Shown one piece after another: positions 32,870-44,770 of a stretch of DNA of 64,000 nucleotides. Location: assembly GCA_036345935.2 (NCBI GenBank), contig JADWOT020000001.1, positions 30,013,062 through 30,077,061 on the forward strand, given 5' to 3'. Source of the DNA: Taenia hydatigena. Taxonomy: Eukaryota; Platyhelminthes; Cestoda; Cyclophyllidea; Taeniidae. How positions within the stretch are numbered: position 1 is the stretch's first letter; every line of letters begins with the position of its first letter. The notes below the pieces were generated by a model. That model was not told where the DNA came from. It saw only the letters and a program-made list of their open reading frames with translations, and searched no databases. A program made the translations under genes and the position numbers.

Positions 32870-33950
32870 GTGTTCGCTATCCACCAATGGAGTCTCTCAA
32901 TTTGATTCCCATTCGATCCTGACATCCAACGTTTGCCGTTTCTCTCCTGGCCATGAATTCCTTGGTGGCGCTTTTCATCATTGGTGACGGAACTGAGCGT
33001 ACTGACATGTGAGAAGAGGACGTTGAGGTGTGATGGAAGAGCTGGATGGAGATGTTCCAGTAAACTGTGTCTACTAGCCTTTCGGAGGTGTTTGGATCGT
33101 TCTTCCAAGTGCAGTTGACATGGAATGCCATTTAGTAAGACGGCAGTTGAATTGTCATTATGGCTTCGCACTCCAATCCAATCCAATCAGTTCTGTTATG
33201 CCTATTGTACAAATTATCATACCACAACGTCAAATAAATGCTATTAAGACTTGAACCTATTCCTGATAGGCTTATGACCTATTTACATGCAAGAGAAAAA
33301 GCCTTGATTTACCACTTGCTCTATTCTGGGTGGTTAGCAACAGTGGGATTATACCGGTAAAATTCTCTCAACGCCATTGTACGGACGAGGTGGCAGCGTG
33401 GGCGAATAAGGAGTGGAAGGAGATGGAGAAGGTGAATGATGGATAGGCATTGGCATATAATGCTTCATTCGAGGATCCCTAATGGCTTGAGAGGGCGTCA
33501 GTCATGTTGATGCTTTGGCATTAAGCAAGGAACTTTATTACTGCAAGGCTTTTGAGTTGGATGGAAGAAATAAGAAACGTGCCTACGGTACTTATCATCT
33601 TAAACAAAATTGTGCTAATAATCGCATTCAAATTGTTTGACGCATTGTCCCATGGAAGATTACTTGCCAAGTCCACATCGGAGAGCACTTTTGTAACACA
33701 GCTCTCCTCCCTACTTCCATCCTTTCACTAACCTTTCGCAGCAGAACAATAAGTAGCAGGTCAGTAAGTAGGAAAAGGGGAGAATGGGCTAAACGTGTCA
33801 CCAACTAGTCCCTCAAAGAGGGCTATTGGGATTTCTCTGTTTGCCTATTTAGTGTCTATTCCGCTCGACTGCCACTGCGCACTCTGCAGCTACAATCGCC
33901 ACTAACTTGGGTACCACTCTCGCCTACAATTCACCTTTAGCTCGTGCCCA
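32870..33950. other. No gene recognised
   Basis: Minus-strand frames at 32,833-33,186 and 32,877-33,131 overlap in different phases with no splice support. The rest (33,190-33,900) shows neither a convincing frame nor a strong repeat match. Confidence 0.35.
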
Positions 33951-33959
33951 AACGCGTCT

Positions 33960-34460
33960 AGGCGTAAGCTGGTCCAAGATGAACCTCAGCTGTTCGACAG
34001 TTAGCAAGAAGTTGGTGCAATTATTTTTCACACGACAATGGAGCCCGTACTGTGCAGCCAAATGTGGGACCAGAAACTTTACCATCAGTCACTCGGCGTC
34101 TTAACTTGGCTTGTGGTAAGACATCGACCACTCTCAAGCCAGTTATTTTTAGATGCTCTTCTCGGAGGGCTTCTTGTCATCAAGAGAAGCATAGTGCAAT
34201 GCACTTGACGTCTTGCGATACCTCAAAGCTGTCAACTTGGAAAGGACGATGCGTCATTGTAGGAGCTGTACCCATCATTAGGGTCAACTGACGCTGAGTA
34301 GGGAGAGGTGAATGCTGAACCTAGTGCAGTCATTTGCGGACTTGTTTGTATACCGCTACTGGCATTGCAGTCAGAAATCGTACACAGAGGAACAGATCGC
34401 TCCGCCTGAAGACTGCTTAGCTGCCAATGTTGATCAAGTCCATAAGCATGTGGCGTGCGC
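33960..34460 (+). repeat. Repeat shared with 56,740-57,140 and 51,140-51,430
   Basis: The first two copies share CTGAACCTAGTGCAGTC (34,316-34,332; 56,995-57,011) and TTAACTTGGCTTGTGG (34,102-34,117; 56,884-56,899). The third is shorter and more diverged. Plus-strand frames here (33,907-34,104; 34,052-34,291) are interrupted in the other copies. Confidence 0.65.
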
Positions 34461-34980
34461 ATGATGATGACATATTTACCAAAAAAGCAATGATTACCTG
34501 GTATTATGCCAAGTTAAAAAAGGGTCTAGATTGTCATCAACGCAAATCAGTGACACTAAGGGCGCAGGTGCAAAAGAGCCCTTCGAAGGTGTTTGCAGTT
34601 AACTTGGACTGCCGGTTGGGTAGAAATAGGTGAGACTACCGATTACTTCTCATCAATCATTGGAATGGTAGCTCGCCCTCGGTTGACTTAAATGTTTAAC
34701 CAATAGCTTTGATGAAACTAATCAACCTCGTGCATTTCTTTAGGACTTAATTTCTTGCAAGTGGTCCATTGTTGCAACATCGCTCTCTCGCCACCGAACG
34801 GACGACTACCATCATTACACATCGGCTTTAGTAGAACAGGGCGGATCCCATCAGGCCGATACGGATCTGGTTAAGTAATGAATGGGCTGTGAACATCGCG
34901 TAGTAGAGAGGAACGACGAGTTAAAACCCAACTCAAAGCACTGTGACAATTCAAGCATCTTCTGCTCCGTTACTGGGGAA

Positions 34981-35192
34981 TCATTTAGTACAATGAAAGA
35001 TATGAATTATGATATCACAGCTGAAATCACTTTTGAACAGTCCCCTTCTCAATTGATGAACGGACAGCCTCAAGACGGAGCGGGGTGCTCCATCCTGTGC
35101 AATTTCTAGACTCAATGACAGCATTACACCGAAGCGTTCGGAAATGTGTGCAATGAGTTCAGCGCTTGCCTCTCCTTCTAGACCTTCATTTC
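34981..35192 (-). CDS. Possible terminal exon, minus strand
   Basis: A strong acceptor on the minus strand (CCCTCTTCTCTTTCCAAG, ending 35,193) opens a frame reading NEGLEGEASAELIAHISERF then GVMLSLSLEIAQDGAPRSVL and ending HCTK-TGA. An overlapping plus-strand frame (34,882-35,109) is less protein-like. The acceptor region has weak R1 resemblance, so the splice signal may be inherited from the repeat. Function unknown. Confidence 0.3.
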
Positions 35193-35489
35193 CTTGGAAA
35201 GAGAAGAGGGATACTAGGTAGAGGACAATTTCCGTTGTTAATATAACAAATAGGGTAGAGTAATGAGATATGTGCTCGTTTGACAAGGAACACTCCTCTC
35301 TCGAAGGTAAATGATGATGCCTTTTCATGCGAAAACCGCATCTGCCTACCATATCAACTTCAATTATGTCAGCAAACTGAAACAGGCAATGCGACGGCAG
35401 CGGAGCCAACAACGACGCTACTCTCAGTCTCTCTGCGGTTCAGACAAACATATGATCTCCGAACAATACTCGACATCCGAGAATCCACA

Positions 35490-35545
35490 ATCCTCCTCCT
35501 TCTCCCCCCCACCACCACCACCATCAGCAGCAGCATCATCTGGCT
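35490..35545 (+). repeat. CCA/CAG-type low-complexity run
   Basis: CCACCACCACCACCATCAGC is followed by AGCAGCATCATC. It gives Pro/Ser/Thr-rich frames on both strands (35,280-35,617), which I do not call as genes. Confidence 0.7.
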
Positions 35546-37569
35546 TGTAACTATGACCGTCGCAGCCAGAGGTGCCAAAGACATTTGATAGACGTCTACA
35601 ACTGTGCTCCCCTCCACGTCTCTGTGGTCAGTGCTACCCTGACCACAAAAAGGAGGATGTGCTCTCGTTGTGACACTGAGAGCTGGGACGCGAAAAATAT
35701 GTGCCTCTAGGAGTATGTTAGTGCATTGTTTGAATGAATTGAGAGGAGTGCTCTTAACAACATTTTGGCTAACTGCTGGTCACCCCATGCAGACCCTTCA
35801 ATGTGGCTGAAATGTGAGATTTCGTTACTGCCACACTGCTCGTGGCTCGCTCCTTGACAAGCTAACTAGCAGCTTGATTAGATAATCATAAGAGGTTGTC
35901 CAAACTTCTCGCTTACTGACGCCTGTCTGGCCAAATCTTGTGTTTCAAGAGACATCGCCATTCAACGCGGAGCTACTAACTCACTAATGAGTAGCTTACC
36001 GCACTTCCAGTGCATCGTTTAAGAGCCAGACAGCTGCATATCTCGCATCCTATTTTAGCCAATCATTAACCAACTCACTTTTTTAGCATCCATCGATCAC
36101 AGGAGGGCTCCAGCTGTTGCTTAGAGCAATCCTCCAACTTTGCATTCATCGTATTGTTAGCGACAGGGAATGACTCCTACAAACCTATCCATCCATTTTG
36201 ACGGCATTTCCTTAAAAGAAGTAGTGTAATGCAGATGGGTGTCATCCACTTTCATTGGTAACATCATGAGTGGAGAAGGATGATGAGGATTAACCCCTTC
36301 GTCATTTTATCACTTGAGACGGTTCTCCAGCCACTTCGTCATCATTGCACACTTACGATACACCGAGACTAGGCTAGAAGCTTCGGCGAAGACGCATCTC
36401 GCTACGGAACCGATGTCGTCTGCCCTCGAGGAAGAAGGCTACTTACTAATCCAGCATAACCCTCATCACTCTGCTCAATTCATTGCAGCACCTATGAAGA
36501 GCGCTCGCTGCCTGCACTCACTGAATGGTTCGAGTTGCTTGGTAGCTAGAGATCTGGCCACTAAGTAGGTTGTGGACCAAAGTAATTTGCAGTGCAGAGG
36601 ATAGCATTGCTGGAATTTCCGCAAGGCGCCACCAATCTTTTGACTTCAATTCGATTTTATGAATGCTCTGAATGCTGGAGTCAACCGCTTACTTCATTTG
36701 GCATTACTTCCTCTACTTGATGGATTGCTGACTAACTTGAGACGTAGCCTCTTTCCCTCACCAACCATTGTGACCCATTTGACATGCCAAATGAATATGC
36801 CAAGTCATAGCTACTGCAGCAGAGATGACAGTTCTGTCCGAATCGATCGACTCAACCTAAATTTTGAGGATCGCAGTGGCATAGTGACACAGGCGCCTAA
36901 CGGTTAATGTGGCCAAATGAGTGTCAAGCAGCAGATGACACACCTCTCAGACTGCTTGATGCTGGTACGGTGGCTAGAGAGAGAATTAAGTGTGTTCGCG
37001 TTGGATAAGTTGCAAGGCAGTCGGTACAGGTGCAAGTAAATTCACACACGCAAACACTCGTCTTTGAACATTTGGTTGCCCGCTTTACCAAAGTCAACCA
37101 CCGCAGGAAACGGCGCTGAGACAGCAGAAATGTCAATCAGACAAACAATCGGCCGTCTTGGAAAGGAGCGTCAGTTTCAGTCATACAGACACCACATGAA
37201 AGCTAAAAAGCACTGATAGATTATCCCAATGACTTTATTAACACAAACAGAAAATGCAATCATTCTAATCTTGGAAGTTACTCTGTTAAATTTTACATGG
37301 ACACTTTAGCATGCTAGCCATACGACTCATGCCCTACTTTAAACAAAACTAAGCATTGTGTGCATATCTTTCCATTTTTAAATTAACTTTTGTTACACGT
37401 GTTACACCAATAGCTATTTAGGTGAAAATAAACAGGGAATGGTAGAACTGTGTTAGGTCCATGAAGAGAAACGTTATCGTCATTGTCCGTGGTACCCGTG
37501 GCTAGAGAGCTGTCACTGAAATGAACCAAGTGTGGGACGTTTGGAATCCAGACCATCCATCAATCATCG

Positions 37570-38007
37570 TTGTTACTGAGACGTGGCAGATGTGTTAGAG
37601 TGCATGAGGGTCCACTCCTGCTCCTCATTGCATCCGAAGAACAAAAATATTGCTCTGTATCTCGATTTCAGGTGCTACAACACGATCTATTCACTTGGTT
37701 TTCTTTATTTTTCCTAATCAGAAGGTATGAAAAGGCTACGAAACTGAGAGGAGGGATTAATGCTTTACAGATTATATTAATGCTAGGAATTGCAGACCTG
37801 CAATTCCCACTCTATGAGTACGCGACTGTAGACTCTGACCTCTCTCCCCTTTCTCATAATTCTGCCTCTAGACCAACATCTTGTACATTCGAGTGGATCA
37901 TCGCATCGCAGCACTTTGGCTTTTACATTCATTTTTCTGCCCTGGTTGCATTAATCTTGGACATGCTAATTTACACGAGCAGTAAGGCTTGTGCTACTTG
38001 CAAATGA
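37570..38007 (+). pseudogene. R1 second reading frame, longest copy (145 codons)
   Basis: Contains LIRRYEKATKLRGGINALQI, then FPLYEYATVDSDLSPLSHNS. The peptide YEYATVDSDLSPLSHNSAS is also encoded near 1,260-1,320. RRYE/RYEE-A-T-K-type matches occur at 1,160-1,220, on the minus strand at 5,680-5,625, and at 30,070-30,000. The frame is on the strand opposite to the GRRHS-tail frame of the same element. No domain recognised. Confidence 0.35.
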
Positions 38008-38962
38008 AACAGCTAGATTTTCGTCCTTTGCTTACTCCTGTCCTCTAACAAATGCATTGAAGTGTGTGGCATTCTCAACTTTCTTCGCCTCAAAACGAGT
38101 GAGTGAGAGCGAGCAGAGAGAGTTCGCTTCTCTATCAAAGGCAGGTGAAGACAGTTTCACTTTAAGATGCGTGTTTGTCGAACGCTTCTCGGCTAGCATT
38201 GAGAACTACTTAGTCCAGCACATATATGTATAGCAAATACGCCGAAGTGCAAAAGTGGCTGTGGAGGTGGTTAGTCCAACCCTTCTGATCAGCAGAGCTG
38301 CCCATGTATATATATCTCGGCCTCCACGCAGCAGCACCTATCACAGAAGCAACAGCGAGGCAGTGACATCGCCCAGCCTTCTCCTAACGTCTTTCGACCT
38401 CATCAAGCTACCTCGCCACTCACTCAACTAGCAATGGAGAATGTCGCCTACCCATTCTCGAGCTGCCGGTTCTGTAACAGCGACGGCTAAGTGGAACATG
38501 ATGAACGCCGAATTTATTGCAACATGTCAAAAAACCGATTACTGAAAGCTTCTGCCGGCCAAACAAACTTAAGGCGTAATCAAAGCATCAATTTTGTCTT
38601 TCCTTACTAAGCTTAGCCTCCTGGCCAGGTTGAAGTACACCGACAGCACGAAGAGTAGAATGACCTAACGGAAATCCACATTCTGCAAGCCTATTCACCA
38701 CAGAATTGAAGTCTAACTGATTAGGCGCATTCAACTTTTCGCTGCAGCTGTTTCTCGCCCAAAGCAAATTTGAGCATCTGCGCGCAGTCGATGTCCAGAA
38801 AAGTGACCAAGTAGAAAAAACAATGCGCCACCGTCATTTTACCGAACAGATCAGTAAACAAAGAAATAGAATCTCGTACTCTCTCCTGCGTTGCTTAAAT
38901 TGAGAGGCAGACCTATTGTAATAAATTACTACTGCATAGCCTTTGCCGGCAGTCAGTAGCTT

Positions 38963-39289
38963 TTGCCCAAATTTGCTCTGGATGAGAAATGGCTGCAGCA
39001 AAACTTGAGCGCGGCTATTCAGCTAGCCTGCAATTCTGAGATGAATGAACGTGCGCAATGTAGATTGAGGTTGACCTTTCTGCCCTTCGTGCTGCCTGTA
39101 GATCTCAATCTGATGATGAGGCTAAGCCTAGCAGGAAAACACAAAATTGATGCTTTTTATTACGTCTTGAATTTGTTGGGTCGGTTGCAGCTTTGCATGG
39201 TCGATTCTCGTAAACCTTATTTGACGACAGTATGGCAGCCAGAGACGTGCTCAGCAAAAGCTTCTCATCTAGCTTTGAGGACTAATTAG
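38963..39289 (+). pseudogene. R1-associated reading frame, 108 codons, intact copy
   Basis: Reads EKWLQQNLSAAIQLACNSE, then LRLTFLPFVLPVDLNLMMRL, then KIDAFYYVLNLLGR. It is the best-preserved version of the frame at 2,321-2,530 and aligns to 45,221-45,400. No ATG start is evident. Confidence 0.4.
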
Positions 39290-41445
39290 TCAGGCATTCA
39301 TAATGCAGACGTGTCGACCTTACGAAGTGGCGAGATATTTGTCCCCACTAATGATACTGCGATCACTCTGACCGTAGAATTCAACGGAGTGTTGCAGCAG
39401 CATTAATCACAGAAACAGCAGCGGTGGAGTAGCAGCACCGGTCCTTCTCCAAACCTGCTTAATCACCACCACTTCACCTCGTTACTGATACCGATACTGA
39501 TACCCACCTGCATTCAATCTACTCGTTTCGTTCTACTACACACCTTTGCGAATGTGTCGACACACAGCTGCTGACATTGCAACAGCCTCACACCTCGTGG
39601 AAACCACCCCTCAGTCAATGTGAGCCGAGATCGTTCACATGTGATGTCTGCAGTCATGGTGTGTCTCCTTCCTTTCTGCATCCATTGGTGGTCCTATCAC
39701 CAAACGAGTCATGTTCGCACAACTTGCCTACTTGGACAGGCAGGTGCGTTTTACCCGTTATCGCTAAGGTTTCCTTTGCTGTGTGAGAGGGATTTTAGCA
39801 CTCATCTATTGTTTCCTTGCAGCCTTGGAAAGTTTTGGGACTCGACTAACTTTGCCCTTACAATCATCTAGTGATTTTCACCGTTTCATGCCGATGCGTG
39901 CACTTCTCGCATGAGTGGTATAATCGGATGTGTCCTTCCGACCCCAGAGAGTTCTCGTAGACTTCGCAGCCTTAAGGTCCCACCAAGCATAGGAGAGACA
40001 GAAGACAGCAAGTATAATAAAAAGCCTTTCCACCCCACTGCTCATCAATAAAGAAAGTTCGAGCTTTCGTCTGCAAGATTCCTGTATGATGTGCATTTGA
40101 ACAATGCCTCAAGTGGCATCGAATACATCACTTGAAAAGAAATTTCCAAGTGTAGGAATACGGCTTTCGTCTCTCCTTGTTGACCTCCACATCCTTGGAA
40201 TAAGCAGAGTAGAGTAGATAGCCCACAATGTCTCACATATTCCATGTATTTGCGTCTAGCACACTCGGATGATTGCTTCGGTGACTTTGCGATGACTCTA
40301 TTGGGGGATGAAGTAATCTGCGCAGCCTTCTTCTGCACGTACCCGGTATTTGCACTAGCGAATTGCTGTCGCAGTGCAGTTTACGTGGTGGCATGGTGGC
40401 AATATATGTTACTGTCAATATGAAATAACTTAGACACTGTTTTTGTTCCTTTTTCTGTTGCTCGGTTGCTCGCGCTCCTTACCTCATATTCTCCTTCACT
40501 CTGGCATTGTTGTATGATTCAAATAAAGTTTTGGACACATCAAGTGCTATTTTTACCACCCATTTTGAGAAACATTGGGCAAAGAGGCTTGAAACTAGCC
40601 AAGGTGCTTTGGAAGTGAGTAGGTAAGTAGGTGTGAGGGATGCGATAGTCAACTTTAGGGGGTGGTGGTCGGGATTAATAAAAAAGTAGGAGGAAAAAAC
40701 ACTTTGTGGCGCGTATAGTCAACTGGAATTATCAATATGCACAACAGTTGTCTCCTCTCAAGTCCACTTAACTTCTTAGCATCGAACCATCGTCGAGGCA
40801 AGTGGTGTCACCTTCTCGGAAGAACAATTAACTAACCTTGATGCCCTCACATTAGGATTGGCAACGCTGACCACCCTGGGACCTGTCGGTACCCCGAACT
40901 CCAATGCTACAATGAGCTGGACTCCGCTTGGACTTGTGTGGTGTATCTTAAAGAGGGACCATCCAACAATTATTTTGATCACTTTAACCTTCGAATCGCT
41001 CTGACGTTCGACTGCTTTGGTCCTTGTATAAGGTCACAGAAATGATGTCAATGACAAGCTTAGCTACTGCGATTGGCCGGGCATGAAATCTGCACGAATT
41101 TTAAGAAAGAGTTGGACGAGGTTGAAGTCATTCAGCATTTCCATTACTTGTTGCACCTTCTGCCTAAAAGCAACTTGATTAGCTCATTTGCATAATTGTT
41201 GCGCTTCCTGCTAGAAATCAGCAAATGGAAGTGCAGTTCGTGCTCTCCACATGACTTGGAATGAACTTGACGACACAGTGGTGAGGCTTCCTGCAGTAGT
41301 CATCATTTGGACTTGGATTGGTACTGACGAGAACGACATCCTTTGATTGCTAGCAGCCAAGCTTTTAAAAGGATATGTCATTTCGGGAGAAGTGATTAGA
41401 AGATACACATCTGATTATGTGTTGTAAGGGTCTGTAGGAAGTAGT

Positions 41446-41694
41446 TTGCGCCAATTTAACTGGAAGGTAGCATCAGTGATGTTTGGTAATAATTATTGTT
41501 ATTATAATGGGGCAAATTTATGGTTGGATCGGACAAAGGAGGAGAAAGCGTCTGTTACGACTGAGAGAAGCTCTTCAACGGCCAGCAGACCTACCCAGAC
41601 TTCCACTGCAGTGACCATGACTGGCGATGACTCGACCTGCGCTGCTTTGGCCCTTGTAACTCTACTAGCTTTCATGGCTGCAATGCTTTCGTGA
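41446..41694 (+). CDS. Possible last exon with a GPI-anchor-like C-terminus
   Basis: Just past the end of Y. The frame reads EEKASVTTERSSSTASRPTQ, then MTGDDSTCAALALVTLLAFM and ends AAMLS-TGA (41,692-41,694). A Ser/Thr-rich stem, a small-residue GDDS stretch and a short hydrophobic tail ending at the stop is the layout of a GPI-anchor signal on a secreted protein. A likely acceptor is CGGACAAAG (ending 41,538). The antisense strand (41,502-41,720) is also open and Ala/Val-rich, so the strand is not proven. Upstream exons were not found. Confidence 0.35.
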   Translation: MRQFNWKVASVMFGNNYCYYNGANLWLDRTKEEKASVTTERSSSTASRPTQTSTAVTMTGDDSTCAALALVTLLAFMAAMLS

Positions 41695-41800
41695 CTTTTC
41701 TCGTAGGTCCGTACAACCAATCACTAAGCACTTCAGATTCTATGGACAGTGCAGCTCCCTCTTTGCGTTCATCAAAAAGGCTGTTTGTTTTCTATTGCAG

Positions 41801-41970
41801 ATTTTATCAAATACGGAAGATGGCTGGATCGACAATCATCTATCCATGCAATGCCTTTACTTCCACTAAACATTGCAACGGCTGTAAACAAATGTTAAAT
41901 GGCAGTGGACTAAAGCTGTTAGCATTTGCATTCGTCTTTATCGACACAGAAAGGGATTTATCCCTGTGAG
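41801..41970 (+). CDS. Possible exon after a strong acceptor; frame undecided
   Basis: CTGTTTGTTTTCTATTGCAG (ending 41,800) is an excellent acceptor, and GTAGGTAATC (41,971) or GTGAGG (41,966) are donor candidates. One frame (FYQIRKMAGSTIIYPCNAFT, then a Cys-containing stretch and LAFAFVFIDTERDLSL) stays open to TGA at the end. Another reads ILSNTEDGWIDNHLSMQCLY before a stop. No function recognised. Confidence 0.3.
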
Positions 41971-42504
41971 GTAGGTAATCGGTAATCACTGAACTGCAAT
42001 GATACTTATCGCAGGAGGGAACGAAAGACAATGCTGTAATGCTAGGTGTGCCTCCAAATTCCCAGTGAGAGACGCTGCTATTTAGAGCTACACATCTAGC
42101 CACAAACCACACATTTGTCAAGTAGTTGTCTGATTGGTTAAAACAATGCCACGCCTTACTGAAATCTCATCAAAGAACCTTACCAGTTTAGAAAGTTGGC
42201 AAGCTCTTAGTAACTACTCCCACCCGTAAAAATCCAGGTGGGAATATCGAATGGCGCCGCTACCTGCAACAGGTGACTTACTCGATTATGCGATCCCGCT
42301 CATGCCTTGATGATCCACGATATGGCACAAAGCAATTGTCTTGTGCACCCCATATTTACAATTTTTGGGTGTGGTGAATCGTGTAAAGAGAGGTCAGATT
42401 ACCGCCAACGCATGATGAAATAGGCCAGAGAATGAAAACTTGCCCATCGTGGACAGTCGTCTCTGTGTACAATATTGCTGCCTGTTTAAGGCAGGTGCAA
42501 CTTG

Positions 42505-42522
42505 TATGTGTGTGTGTGTGTA
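42505..42522 (+). repeat. TG microsatellite
   Basis: TGTATGTGTGTGTGTGTGTG run, about eight units. The surrounding 41,975-42,900 shows no supported gene. Confidence 0.9.
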
Positions 42523-42909
42523 CATACCAGGCAGGCGGGCGGACGAGAGCAAAGAGGAGTAGGGATCGGTAACTTGGCAAGCACTTATTCTCTATGGGAC
42601 AGTGGTTGCTATAGCGGTTGAGTGATATGTTATCATCATAGACTTACAATTACATACGTAAATGTCATTCTCCCCTTCCTTTTGTCTTTCTTCCGGCGGG
42701 AGAGGGCGTTGGGTGGATGGCGACTTAATGACCCTGAGACTAGCGAATGACGTTCACTCACACCTGAGCGCCATGGAATGACCTTGAGTCTAGCCAATGT
42801 CGTTTTTCGACAGTCACTTGCCTCCAGAGAGGGTTGAGATTTTATTGAAAACGATCATAGAAATCTTAAAAAAATTCTTAAAGAACAAGAAAAATCGAAG
42901 CAAGCTAAG

Positions 42910-43158
42910 CTACGGCGATTGGCCAGGCATCAAATCTGCATGAATTTTGAGAAATAGTTGGGCGAGATTGAAGTCATTCTGCGTCAAAACCTCATTAGGA
43001 TTGAGGTGAATTCTTGATAGCATTAATTTTACGTTTTGCCATGGTAATTTGCCCCACAGACAGAACGGGACAAGGTTCCATTCGTGATAAGAAAAAAGTT
43101 CATTGGGCTGGGACGAAAAGTGGGTAGCCACAATGACAATCTCTCGACCTCTTTCCAA
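42910..43158 (-). CDS. Hypothetical open frame, 82 codons, minus strand
   Basis: Reads VIVATHFSSQPNELFSYHEW then NLVPFCLWGKLPWQNVKLML. The last part (42,910-42,975) overlaps a fragment of the Y repeat (4,395-4,490), so the frame runs from unique sequence into a repeat and its end is probably not native. No domain recognised. Confidence 0.2.
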   Translation of the reverse strand: MERGREIVIVATHFSSQPNELFSYHEWNLVPFCLWGKLPWQNVKLMLSRIHLNPNEVLTQNDFNLAQLFLKIHADLMPGQSP

Positions 43159-43159
43159 C

Positions 43160-44770
43160 CGGCATTTTATGTCAAATCCATTTCGAAGAACGATCCATAC
43201 ACTTCTGAAAGACCACCTTCCCGTGCAGCGGTTTTGCCGTTCTAACAGACACAGTTTACTGAGATCTTTTTATTTGGCTTCGCTTCTCGACCGTCGATAC
43301 ATTCAATTGTCCGCAGTGTCTATCTAACGTTGCGTTTGCATTCTGTTTATCGCTGTCATGATAAGGACCGAATCCCTTCACGTAGTGTATGAGAGTTTCG
43401 AGATGGGAAGAAAACAGCAATTGTCCATGCCTACTCAGCCATCATTGGCATTTCTGGACCGCCAGTAAGGAGGAGGTCAGTGAGAGTTCTAAGCTACTCC
43501 TTTACTCCTCCTTCTCCTAGTTTTCGACACAGGTAAGAACCTCATCAGTTTTCAAGTAATAGCTTGCCTGTGGAGAGCTCGAGATCTTAACGAGTAGCTT
43601 TAAGGAAGTCTGCTGGTCTCGTTTATTGGCTCGAAACCCTTAAATTTGAGTAAATGATCCACTGTTAAAGTAGCAATGTTTCGTCGTCTCCAGGAAATCC
43701 CTGACGACAGCTACCACCATTGGCCAACATCAGTGTCCATTGACCTCGGTGAAATTGGGATGTTGATCAGTAAACCAATGAACTCAAACGGTTTTGTTGA
43801 TCCTTCACTGCCAGTTAAATGATCTTACAGGGACCAGTCTGAGTAATGTGGGTTTGACGAAAATAATATGGCAGAGAGGGGGACAATTTGGATCAAACCC
43901 AAACCACTGCGGTGGTACAATTTACCCCCCAATTTGTAACCGGACAACCATCTGGTGCAACAAAAGCTATGCGCAACAACAACGCACTCTGCTGAAGCCG
44001 CTGTGGTGGGACGACGACACCGAGACAGGGTGAAGCTGCCCCTTCGCGTGCAGTCACTAGATGTGACGGCTCCTATGCAGCGCCTATGGTGCGAGTTTGG
44101 AAGAGGAGAAGCGAATGGAGATAATGAGACTCACCCAAGTCGGTGCCGAGGCGCACAACCCCAGTGGTGGTTGCAATCGCTTTGACAGATAGTGGTGGCA
44201 CTGCGAGGTCGGTTGCGTCTATTGGAACACTGCTAAACTAGGAATCAAAGTGCGGCTACTGCAAGCACTTGGGCAGAAAGTCTTTTTAATTGCCACACAT
44301 TATATATCTGTGCATCGAGAATAGATGGGCATGGCAAACGGTGATGCCGTAGCCTCCTATCTAATCATTCACTCTCTCCACCTTCACTCACTCTTTATTC
44401 ACTTCCACCTTACCGCCTTCCCGTACTCAAATTGATTCAAAATTTCTTTAACTTAATGCTGTGTGCTGTGAGAGACTCCACAAGTGCATGCTTACGGTTG
44501 CGAGTTTCTCATAGTAGAAAAATAGGTAAAGTGAGACCATTTACTCTATCATTCATCTTTCGGTCCCCGTCTGTTCTACGTAGCAAAAGTCAAAGCATGG
44601 GATTCACTCCACTGATAGCCATCGGAGTCACTTAGAACATGGCGCTCACTGTTGGCTGACTGTTTCATGTCAGCTCAAACAGTGCTGTAATATTTACATG
44701 GCAGAGTGAGTCCTCAAACTTAGACGAGAAGCTTGTGACCAACACGCCTCTGACTGCCGAACCGTCGTCA
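43160..44770. other. No gene supported
   Basis: Apparently single-copy sequence. The frame at 43,794-44,033 ends near a GTGAAG donor and is Trp/Asn-rich. A second plus-strand frame (43,955-44,185) overlaps it. 44,432-44,635 is open for 67 codons. None has both splice support and protein-like conservation. Confidence 0.35.

Larger units (their letters stand above)
36180..41455 (+). repeat. X plus Y segments, copy with P1 missing
   Basis: 36,180-37,600 is colinear with X at 24,290-25,760, and 37,570-41,455 with Y at 1,110-4,820. The 1.1-kb P1 segment that follows X at 25,834 and precedes Y at 1 is absent at the join. It includes the longest intact R1 frames in the window. Confidence 0.8.
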
